Source: Hydractinia symbiolongicarpus (taxonomy: Eukaryota > Cnidaria > Hydrozoa > Anthoathecata > Hydractiniidae). From it: a DNA stretch of 64,000 nt. A program made the position numbers and the translations under genes. Below the pieces are notes generated by a model that did not search any database, was not told the DNA's origin, and saw nothing but the letters and a program-made list of their open reading frames with translations. The DNA lies in the NCBI RefSeq assembly GCF_029227915.1, contig NC_079885.1:21215001-21279000 (forward strand), given 5' to 3'. Shown piece after piece: positions 42,406-51,818 of this stretch; positions within the stretch are counted from its first letter, which is position 1; every line of letters begins with the position of its first letter.

Positions 42406-44147
42406 TGCGGTACAGCCTCATCATTCATGGTGGGAGAAATGTTTAACTCATTTGTATTGCTTAACTTTATTGCAATGGAATTGAAATAATCATTGATGGT
42501 ATCGGGATTCTGCCTGATTTGTTTGAACTGTGGTTTAATAATAGTTCTTATGGTTTTCCATACTTCCTTTGAACGGTTACTTGATAAAGCCTTTTGATAG
42601 AAGGTTCTTCTAGAGTGTTTGATAGCCTTCTTCAATTTATTTCTCGTTTCAACATACTCATGTTTAGCCTCTCTGTCATCACAAGATTTTAATTCACTAC
42701 GAAGTTCATCAAGTTTCAGTTTCGACGATACAATGGATGGGTCCTTCATCCAGGGAGCTGGTGGTCGTGTAAATTTACACCTTTTCAAAGGAGCATGGCT
42801 ATTAATGCAGGACAGTATGAGTTCATTCATAACATACAGTTGATCTTCCGGATCATCAAAAGTATCTATCAAGGAAAAAGGAATCTTCTCGATATCACTA
42901 ATATATTCATCGATGTTCAACTGCTTCTCGTCACGTATAAATTTGTATCGTTTTTCGAATTTATCCTTTTTGATATTCATAACGATATGCGGGGCATCAT
43001 GGTCAGAAATTTCATCGCACAATAAAACGTTCTCACTAACTACCTTTTCCGGTATATTACTAATAACATGATCAATAAGGGATGTCGATTTTCGGGTTGG
43101 TTTTGTAATATGTTGTTTTAGGTCATAAGTCATAAGTGTATCTTGATATAATTCGATTGTGGATTTATCACCTTGTAATAAGTCGATATTGAAGTCACCT
43201 GTAATTATGATAATACCGTCCCATTTTGCGGTGATGTGACGCAAAAGAATATCAAATCGTTCTAGCCAATCTTTTTTTTCTCTTTCTATAGAAGATGGCT
43301 GATAAAATGTTCCAACTAGATATGAGTAATTTTTATTTCTACCTTTCACTTCGATCCAGACATGTTCGATAGAATTGTCGAGTTTGGTTATGTCGTCTCT
43401 AGTTTTGTAAATAAGTTCGTCCTTGATGTACATTCCAACACCACCTCCTCGTTTATCAGTTCTGTTTTTATATTCAAATTGGTATCCTGGAATGTTTACA
43501 TAATCAATCAATACCTGATTATTTTTTAACCATGTCTCGGACAACGTGATTATGTCAAATTTATGACATTCGAGCATGTATGAGAACTCGTCAAATGTGC
43601 TCGGTAAGGATTGCGTATTTAGATGGCAAATTTTCGTATGTTTTGGATTGCTTGGTATGGTTATTAATTCCTCGTATTCACCACCATCACTCAGAATAGA
43701 TGAGTACAATGCGCAAACATCACGTACATTCGAAAAGGGAAGCACAGTAAAATGGCAATCTGAACAGGTCCAATATTTCGGAATTCTACCATTGAGTACT
43801 AAATTTGATTGGTTCAAACAAGCAGCGTGAGTGGTTTCCCAGCATGTATCACAAATGAATCGTCTTTGATTGCATTTAACACATTTCTCACAGATTGAAC
43901 AAGATGGAGCTTTCAATCCGCGTTGGAGTGCGGGACCAGGATTGCTTTCAACATCGCCACTCATTACAAGTTGTTGCGTGGCACAATGGTTAGCATAATA
44001 CAATACACGAGATTTACATCTTTTCACTTTTCCGCCATTAGGGGTTTGCGATATAGTATGCTGTTGATCAGTGATAGCAAAATCTGACCCATCGCGATAA
44101 TTAAATATCAATAGAACTAAAATAATCTGAAAACACTTGAACTCCAT
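42351..44147 (-). CDS. LINE N-terminal part: 2A, PHD-like finger, APE endonuclease
   Basis: 598 codons. Residues 1-15 are a hydrophobic start (MEFKCFQIILVLLIF) that could act as a signal peptide. Residues 60-72 are LVMSGDVESNPGP, a 2A ribosome-skipping motif. Residues about 80-135 form a Cys/His cluster (CSICEKCVKC, CDTCWETTHAAC, WTCSDC) like a PHD/RING finger. From about 170 the apurinic-type endonuclease starts: CHLNTQSL, ITLSETWLKNN, GGGVGMYIKDEL, TGDFNIDL and DHDAPHIVM, the conserved N, E, D, H boxes. A linker leads to the RT. 2A would release a short N-terminal peptide from the rest. The last 18 codons are out of phase because of the frameshift. Confidence 0.85.
   Translation of the reverse strand: MEFKCFQIILVLLIFNYRDGSDFAITDQQHTISQTPNGGKVKRCKSRVLYYANHCATQQLVMSGDVESNPGPALQRGLKAPSCSICEKCVKCNQRRFICDTCWETTHAACLNQSNLVLNGRIPKYWTCSDCHFTVLPFSNVRDVCALYSSILSDGGEYEELITIPSNPKHTKICHLNTQSLPSTFDEFSYMLECHKFDIITLSETWLKNNQVLIDYVNIPGYQFEYKNRTDKRGGGVGMYIKDELIYKTRDDITKLDNSIEHVWIEVKGRNKNYSYLVGTFYQPSSIEREKKDWLERFDILLRHITAKWDGIIIITGDFNIDLLQGDKSTIELYQDTLMTYDLKQHITKPTRKSTSLIDHVISNIPEKVVSENVLLCDEISDHDAPHIVMNIKKDKFEKRYKFIRDEKQLNIDEYISDIEKIPFSLIDTFDDPEDQLYVMNELILSCINSHAPLKRCKFTRPPAPWMKDPSIVSSKLKLDELRSELKSCDDREAKHEYVETRNKLKKAIKHSRRTFYQKALSSNRSKEVWKTIRTIIKPQFKQIRQNPDTINDYFNSIAIKLSNTNELNISPTMNDEAVPQWIYLTFVTLPKRMFSNI
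43932..43955 (-). other. 2A ribosome-skipping motif DVESNPGP
   Basis: The codons for D65-P72 read DVESNPGP, an exact match to the D(V/I)ExNPGP consensus. Skipping would occur between Gly71 and Pro72. 2A in this position is known in CR1/L2-type LINEs of other invertebrates. Confidence 0.9.
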
Positions 44148-44379
44148 CGTAGATGATTTGTTGCGTGAAGAAAATTATGACAAACTTTTTCGTTTACGTT
44201 ATTTTACTTTCCATGAGTCAAAAACTGTAATTCTGTAGACAACCAACGATCATAAACCCACTGAATAATAATATCAAATACCAACTAAATCAATATTAAT
44301 AGCTGCAAGTTCGTGAGTGATTAAATAAGTAATATCGTATCAAAGAACACAAGTAAATCCAGCTCTTGTAAAAAACACG

Positions 44380-45078
44380 TCCGACCTCAAACACGTCCGA
44401 CCTCCGATATGTTAAAGCAATTCAAGTACTTTGACAAAAGAAAAAAGACTAGCATCTTAATGCTCATGGGGTTTGAGAAAATAAAATGTTTAGTGTACAA
44501 TAACTGTAAATTTGAAAAATATCCTAAAGAATTCGTCTGCCGGACGGACGCGATAAAAAAATGAAAAAACCCAATTTGTACTCTTTTTGGCATATCTATC
44601 GAGATATTGATTGAATCTCAAGTTTTTTTTGTAAAAATCTAAATAAAACAATCCTTTTTTTAATAAACATTGACTCCAAAGGGCTGTTCGAAATTTGTTT
44701 TACTCATTCAGTGTCAACAACTTAAAAATTTTCCTGTCGGACGGACACTGTCGGACAGACACCTTTGTCTAAAAATTTTTATATTAAAAAATCAGTTGAA
44801 ATGTACCATACAAACTATAAATAACATAGTTGCGGTGTGTTTGGAAAAATAAGACGCGCTGTAAAATCGGTACTTGAAGAAATTAAAAAAAAAAGAAAAC
44901 TGTCCGTCCGACAGATATTGTGCTTTATTGATATAAAACTACTAATTTCATTCAAAAATTGTGTTTTTGGGGTGTTAGTGTTTCTTTATAAACAGTACTA
45001 GGCTTTTGGCGTATATAAAATGAATAGGGCAAATAAAAACGACTGCAAAGGAAAAAAGTTGTCCGTCCGACAGATTTA
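44380..45078. repeat. Left subterminal motif array of the P-like element
   Basis: CTGTCGGACGGAC or its inverse occurs near 44535 (CTGCCGGACGGAC), 44732 (double), 44902 and 45060, with GTCCGAC twice at 44385-44402. Spacing is about 160-200 bp. The motif is nearly self-complementary. The same motif is at 55330-55622 beyond the P transposase. Confidence 0.65.
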
Positions 45079-45489
45079 TGTCGAAAAAATAAGCCGCGAA
45101 AGAAATGAAATGAAAAAAAACAAGAATAAAATCGTAATGCAATTAAAATTCATGAAAGCAGCTCTCGTGAAACCAATTTTTACATAATAGGCAGCAAAGC
45201 AATTCCTCCGTCTCTTTTTCAAAGTTTTTAGTAACCAAACAATGACCAAACGTGGTGTTATCGTTGATCTCAGCATGGTCTTGATGACCACATATAATGT
45301 GTGTACGGAGGTTGTCATCTTTTGATAACTTGAAAAAATCGATGAACTAAAGACATAACTAAAAGCATAGTCATAAGAAAAAGAGAGTCTGGTAATTCCG
45401 GGCCGTCCATAATGTGTTCCTATTGTTCACAAGCAGATATGTTTCTTAAATCGGGGTGGCCAGTTTAAGACTGCACGGAATTATCAATA

Positions 45490-46551
45490 ATGGCTGCCCA
45501 TGGGGAGGATTTCTTTGGTGAAGATGATTTTGATGCAATCTTGGCTGTTATTGATGAAGATTTATTAGAGAAAAATCGTGATTTAACTAAAGAATTATCC
45601 GAAATTGTTGAAGAAATAGTTGACGACCCTTCTGAAAGCTGTTTTTCCTGTGATATATGCTCCAAAACATGCAAAACACAACGGGGACTCACAAGACACC
45701 GAAATGCGAAACATCGTCAGCCACAAAACCAGTTAAATGACGACAGCCTCACTACTGCTGTAACCAAGCTCCATCCGTTATACTTTAAGAAGTACACCCA
45801 ATTAAGTGCAAGTAAACTTTCTAAAGATGAATGCTATAGTGAGAAGACCAGAAATGAATTTGTCAATTATGTTATTACAAACGACGATACAAACTTTTCC
45901 TATAGTTTTGTCAGAGATGTGATTGGTAGTTTTAAAGGCGATGCTGAAAAGTTTTATCCGGCCTTCTATAAATCTGTGTCTGAAAATATTGTTTTCAAAA
46001 ATTTATCAAATCGAAGCTCTATTCTCCTTGGTTTTGAAGTGGCTAATCACGTACTTGCTCATCTCACTAATTCAACTGTAAAAGAAAACACTGTAGAATT
46101 TTCTTCCCATGTGAATTTTTCACCCAAAGAAAGAAACATAATTCAATATCTAAGTGGTTATGTATTTAGTACCCTATATCGTCGCATTAGGAGATCAAAA
46201 AAATCAAGAAGTTATCTTGGAGTTCAAAGTTTGGACATCTTATTAGCTGGAAAGTCATGTCTTGTGAAAGACGATAAAAATTCTGATTTAGTAAATATAA
46301 AGGACAGAGGAGGGTTATGGTCAGTAACCGATGATGTTTTCAGAATTTTTTGTTGTGCAGAACTTGAAGTTCGTGCTGCAACTGCTATTTTTCACCATAC
46401 AATTGATAGTAAGAAAATTGTTTCAGACCTGCTTGAGAACCCTGTTGTGCTTTGTAATTACAACAAAATAACATCACACTCAACCGAAAAAGTCACAAAA
46501 GAATAACAAATGAAATTACTTGAGCATCTCATCATGCTTTATGTTCGTGTT
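45490..46551 (+). pseudogene. C2H2 zinc-finger protein gene, split by an insertion
   Basis: Frame from 45490: acidic start (GEDFFGEDDFDAILAVIDED), one C2H2 finger (CDICSKTCKTQRGLTRHRNAKH), then a conserved-looking body (IIQYLSGYVFSTLYRRIRRS). A TAA at 46504 interrupts. The same frame goes on as QMKLLEHLIMLYVRV to 46551, where the 4.85-kb element starts. It resumes at 51402 with RVFSFVKDKCELHKI and ends ARSLRTEIKKSSSNLSDGH, stop 51524-51526. The gene converges on the P transposase and lies between the two motif arrays, so it may be an accessory gene of the P-like element. Function unknown; DNA binding is likely. Confidence 0.6.
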
Positions 46552-47220
46552 CTAGTCCAGGAGCTCATAACAGAACTTTAGGTCCCATTTTCTACAAAAG
46601 GTTTGACCCTCTAAATAGGTTGGTAGTATCACGGACAATAAAAATCACATGGTCAGCTGACCCAATTTGGGGGCGTTTGGGTCCCAGGCCCCTAAAATTA
46701 CCCTAATTCGAGACTCCTATTTGGTCCCATAATTCTCAAAGCTTAAAAGTTAGTAACGTGTGTCATTATATGAGAGAATCTGAAAAATGATAAAGCTTAC
46801 CGAAAAATTGGGTCTTAAGACTGGGTCAGACCCCCCTCAAAGACCATATTTAGGACCTTAATTTGTCCCCATAAGCTACAAACTCCAAATTTTGCACAAA
46901 CATTCTCTAACATAGTGTAATGTCAGTGGTCATAAAGCTGACCAAAAATTTGGGTCTCTTGGCCTAGTCAGACCAAGTCTCGCCCCAAATCCCAATGACT
47001 ACAAAGCCCAAACTCAATATTTGTGTTCTATACTAACTATGTAATACATAAATGGTCGAGCTTACCAAAAAATGCGGTCCTATCAGCAGGTCAGACAAAG
47101 ATCTGAACAGGGACTCAAATTAGACCTCATAAGGTACAAACTTAAAATTTTGTAAGACTATTGTGATTTGGCAAAAAGCAAACCAAAAATTACGGTCTCT
47201 TGATCAGGTCAGACAATAGT
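46552..47220. repeat. Left TIR with about 135-bp internal tandem units
   Basis: Units share CTGACC-AAAAATTTGGGTCTC, GGGTCAGACC and CCCATAAGCTACAAACTC-like text. About four units lie here, of which the first two or so belong to the TIR and the others only to the left side. Confidence 0.6.
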
Positions 47221-47487
47221 TAGCGATATCAAATTAAAAAAGAAATGCTCTGATAGCATTTAATAAAATATAAATATGTACAATAGGTTATAGCAGCATG
47301 ATTGATATTGTTCTGCATCAGCATCTAAAGATGAGAAATGTCATTCAGTCATAAGATCTAGTTTAAACTACAATACAACATTAAAAAATATTAAAAAGGT
47401 TACTCAGTTCTAGAATATATGACATTGAATCCTATTCTGTAAATTTTTTGTCATATCCCACAAAAAAAATCTAACCTTAAATTATCA

Positions 47488-50400
47488 TTACACGTCTTCG
47501 TCACTAGTTTCGTCATCACTGTCTGAATCGTCATCACTTGACAGTTCATCAAACCCTTCAAAATCTTAAGGAGAATGAAATACTTTTAATATTTAAAATA
47601 GCGGCGGCAGTAGCGGAAATAAAGAATTGCTTCCGAGTAATAATTAAAAAACTAAGTGACTAGATTGTAAAACTTAATATCCAAAATTTTACCTTCTACT
47701 TCTCTGGAGAATCCATAATAATTTTCATTGCTGGTGACATCTACTGCTTTTGGAGACATTTCGCCTTCGTACCACTTAATGATATAGCTGCCATCTTTCA
47801 GCAGCCAACCCATGTCTTCAGGAAGGTGATTTGGAGGCTCGGACGTTATTGATGACATCCATAACTGTGCAACATACTTTGTTCGATAAATCTTTTGACG
47901 CAACACTCGTAAACAAGGTGGTAGAGAACTTCCATCAAACTTTTTAACACAGGAAATTGCTTCATTTTCTCCTTTTGGTTTATACTTTTCCAAAAACATT
48001 ACCAACCTAGCTTCATCTACAGATGATAGATTCCTTTTTCCATACATGCTGCATACAAATTTTTCCAACGTTGCAAAAGCGTCATCTGTGACATCAAGAT
48101 TTGTTCCTAGCTGTTTAAATACATCTTGCACACTTTCATTTTTTTCTAGTAGTTTGAAAGGTCGAATTTTTCCTTTCCTACTAAACGATGCTGTATAGTC
48201 ACATCCAGTGAAAGCATGGTATGCTGGCAAGGCCATGCAAATATTTTTGCCCAATTTCTGGTATATTTGATTAATACTTATGTACCTTAATGTATTTTTA
48301 GTGTAAACACCGGTTTCCATCCAAATATTCAAGCTGTTAGGTAACTTACTAAGGCAGCCAAGAGCAATTATCAGCACGTCAGTATCTATGGTTCTTATCA
48401 CAACGTTTGCTGGTGTTTGAATCGAAGATAGGTGGTACAAAATTCTGGAATCAGCTTCTTCATGAGTTGAAAACAATTTAACGATCTCGGTTTTGACCAC
48501 GATCTCTCCTTCAACTCTAAACATGTAGCAGGTATCATTGCGATTCATTATGACTGTTTTGTTTCCAAGTACTGTTGAATGCATGTTGTTTTCCCAAAAG
48601 AAGGCTAAGAACTCCACCAATGCTGCTTTGAAGTGATCATTTCTCAATGCATTCAACCAGTTTGAAGGTCTTTTTTGCTCAGGTCCAGTTATCTGATAAG
48701 CTCCATGTCTCTCAGTACATCGCAAATCCCTTTCACAATCCTTGATACTCGGGTGTACCATTTTGTCTAGAACAAAATGTATGATGTTTCCCTTGCTAGC
48801 ACAAACGCGTTTCAAAATGAATGTTGCCAGAGCTCCAAATGTTGCTGGAAGGTCAACAAAAAGATGTAGGAAAAACATTCCATCAATTATGTTAACATCG
48901 ACGCGATTTGGATCGTCAGTTTTTACTTTTGCTTCTAACTCGTTCAATAATTTGACTTTAGGGGTCTTTTGCATTTTGCCATCAACATGTCCAAGAGATA
49001 AAGGGACAGGTGTTAGAGGATACTTCAGTACCTCTGCCATATCAATTTTCCTTTGTAGCGAATGGTACAAGATGCTACCAAACAAATCTCTCATCATCGT
49101 TACAGCAACCACTTTGTTGTCAGCAGCTTTAATATTATACTTCGTTCCCCCAGTTGCAAATGTGTGTAATGTTTGTCTTCGTATAGGTTTTTCGAATCTT
49201 GCTGGATCTTTAGAACATTCGTCAATAAATTTATCACGTGCTTTGCTTCCAACACTAACGATGTTGAGCAAAAACTTTGTTGTGTCTGGTGAGGCTGCTT
49301 TTCCTGATGCTATATTAAAAAGATATTGTTTTTCAATAGCATCGTTAAATGGATTCATGGTTTCCTTGACCATGTTTATAACTTGATGTAAATCTTTAGA
49401 ATTTTGTCGCATTCTGCTGGCCTTTAAATCTTGAGACACGTCTTCCTGTTTTGTCATCCCCAAATTTTCAAACACGTATGACACAATACTTGTTCGAATA
49501 GAATGACTTTGTGCCCATCGTTGACGAGCAGAAATAGAATTTGTTAAAGCTGATATACCTTTTCGCTGACATGCAGCATCTGCATTTATCGTTTGCTCTA
49601 ATGTCAAGTCGATTGGTAATCTTGAGAATGACTTTTGGGTTCTTCGCAGCGAAAATAATCCCCTTTGAAATTCAGTGTAAACCTCGGGATGAGAGTCCTT
49701 TAGTTTGAGAAGATTATCATGATAACGGACAATCCAACGAGCGTAATTTGGATGGTTCATGCTAAAGAAATAGTTTGCGACTTTAGGCAAGCAGCACACA
49801 TACAGATCAAAGTTTCCATCCCTCAAGCTTCTACTAAAATCATGGTAAAGTCGAATCATCTCGACGTACCCCATCCAATATTGTGCTGTTGCACCATGAT
49901 TTCCTTTCTCTGTATCTTGCCTGAATTGACTGTATTCACGCAAGACATTGTTGACTTCTTTGGATACTTCATGTCCTTCATGCAAGTTCAAGGGTTCTTG
50001 GGATTTTATGAACTTGATTTCTTCTTGGATATCTTCTTTTAATTGAATTTCCTCTCTTTCTTGAAGAAAATATTGAAAATGAAGAATCTCCATTGCAAGT
50101 GCAAGTATTTGGTGACATCTTTTACTTCTCTTGTAACACTTTCCCAGTAAAAATGACTTGAGAGAACCTTTTTCAATCACACCAGCTTCATTTAGGATAT
50201 GCGGACCACCAGATTCAGCGATGTACTTGCCAAATGCGCTAAACATGGCCATCTCTACATGGAATGCACCTAGAGCGACAAATATATTGTCAAACTTTGG
50301 AGATTCTTCTGCTTGAAGTTGCATAGCCACTTTGGCAATCGCAAGATCATATGTTACTGAAATGTTTTTTTTACCACATTCATTCGCAATCACCTGTGCA

Positions 50401-50981
50401 CGCCTCAATGTTTCTGCTACTACAGCTATAGAAGTTGGAGACTGATTAATTTGTGGCAGGTACCAAACTTTTTGCAGATTGTTGGTATTTTGAAAAATTA
50501 TAGAATTCCAGCCAACCCACATTGGTGTAGTGTCGGGTGAAAAATAAAAATCCATCATCCACAAGGTATCGTACATGCGTGCTTTGATATATGAAAGGGG
50601 TTCTGACGCCCTTCTCTGGTCATCTAGTGGAAGCATTATTCTTGTTAACATCTTAGGTTTTTTTCTGTACGGCTCTATGTCTAATCCTACAGCCAGAAAT
50701 GATCTACGTTTTTTCTTTCCAGATAGCTGAGAATTGCCAAGGGTAGAATTGTCATCTTCTTCCAATGATTTGTCATTATTTTGTGACACAACTTGGTACG
50801 CTATCCCAACAGTATCATGCAAGGTATCCTTTCCACTTAAAGTTTCAACAAATCTGTCAAAGTTGTCGAATGCAACGCCTGTTCCAAGACTTGACATTAG
50901 TTTCATACCATGTGGTGTGGCATTCCCGGCCTTTGTTGATGTAAAAGTTAATTCTGTTTCTAGTTCTTCGATAATGCTATA
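47488..50981 (-). CDS. XPG/PIN-like nuclease family protein inside the long-TIR element
   Basis: The main exon runs from about 50981 to 47693 and joins a short acidic exon 47564-47488 (DFEGFDELSSDDDSDSDDE) through a GTAAAA donor and CCTTAAG acceptor. Codons upstream of Met 50906 (IIEELETELTFTSTKAG) are in frame and belong to the family, so the real N terminus is missing and the frame runs into the TIR. N-terminal text: GVAFDNFDRFVETLSGKDTL. The C-terminal third has EEADSRILYHL, RTIDTDVLIIAL and YHAFTGCDYTASF, near 48.2-48.5 kb, resembling the acidic motifs of XPG/FEN-type 5-prime nucleases. I recall this family as multicopy in cnidarians. It may be captured cargo or a replication helper, and without a search I cannot decide. 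Confidence 0.6.
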
Positions 50982-51401
50982 TCTGACTAGGCCAAGAGAC
51001 CCAAATTTTTGGTCAGCTTTATGACCACTGACATTACACTATGTTAGAGAATGTTTGTGCAAAATTTGGAGTTTGTAGCTTATGGGGACAAATTAAGGTC
51101 CTAAATATGGTCTTTGAGGGGGGTCTGACCCAGTCTTAAGACCCAATTTTTCGGTAAGCTTTATCATTTTTCAGATTCTCTCATATAATGACACACGTTA
51201 CTAACTTTTAAGCTTTGAGAATTATGGGACCAAATAGGAGTCTCGAATTAGGGTAATTTTAGGGGCCTGGGACCCAAACGCCCCCAAATTGGGTCAGCTG
51301 ACCATGTGATTTTTATTGTCCGTGATACTACCAACCTATTTAGAGGGTCAAACCTTTTGTAGAAAATGGGACCTAAAGTTCTGTTATGAGCTCCTGGACT
51401 A
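50982..51401. repeat. Right TIR of the long-TIR element
   Basis: Inverse of 46553-46973 without a visible mismatch, ending GAGCTCCTGGACTA. Near identity points to a recent insertion or gene conversion. Confidence 0.8.
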
Positions 51402-51526
51402 TTCGTGTTTTTTCATTTGTGAAAGATAAATGTGAGCTGCACAAAATTGCATCAAAACAGAAAAAAGCTCGATCTCTACGCACTGAAATCAAGAAATCTT
51501 CAAGCAATCTTTCAGATGGACATTGA

Positions 51527-51818
51527 CACTAAGAGTCCAGAACAGTGACTATAAACCTGTTACAACTGCTATTTTTATAGCAACAAATTTTAAAACAATA
51601 TTATTTTGGCACATGGTATAATAAATAATTATGGAAGTCTACAAAAAGGTCCAGGTAGTGTATATAGGTTTTAAGGTATTTCACAATATTTTTTATTAAT
51701 GTTTGTGTTAAGCAGAAATACAGTGCTTGTTCTTGCTTATTAAGCCAATTTAATGTTTTTTATAAATGTGTGGCTATAAAAATAACCGTTTTTAGTTTCT
51801 TCTTTCTTCCAAGTGTGT
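51527..51818. other. Spacer between two convergent genes
   Basis: AT-rich. Separates the end of the zinc-finger gene from the end of the P transposase and would hold both 3-prime UTRs. No feature beyond ATAATAAATAATTA-like words near 51620. Confidence 0.3.

Larger units (their letters stand above)
40497..44340 (-). mobile_element. CR1/Jockey-group LINE with N-terminal 2A peptide
   Basis: A non-LTR retrotransposon on the minus strand, nearly full length: 2A, PHD-like finger, APE endonuclease, reverse transcriptase, C-terminal tail. The 3-prime end is an AAT/TAA microsatellite (plus-strand ATT run 40497-40527), typical of CR1/L2-like tails. The 3-prime UTR holds an A17-like run near 40712-40728 (plus view). 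The 5-prime edge is uncertain (44150-44380). Two frameshifts make this copy inactive. Confidence 0.75.
46552..51401. mobile_element. Long-TIR transposon, 4850 bp, with XPG/PIN-like gene
   Basis: Terminal inverted repeats of about 420 bp (46552-46973, 50982-51401) look identical by eye. The perfect 8-bp duplication TTCGTGTT (46544-46551, 51402-51409) restores the reading frame of the zinc-finger gene. If the first C is counted in the flank, the duplication is 9 bp with one mismatch. Long inverted repeats with an 8-9-bp duplication recall Mutator-like or P/hAT elements, but the only gene encodes a nuclease-like protein. No known transposase is seen. Confidence 0.75.

Noticed and set aside
48742-49386. 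214-codon plus-strand frame
   Set aside because: Antisense shadow of the XPG/PIN-like gene, which has recognisable motifs on the minus strand.
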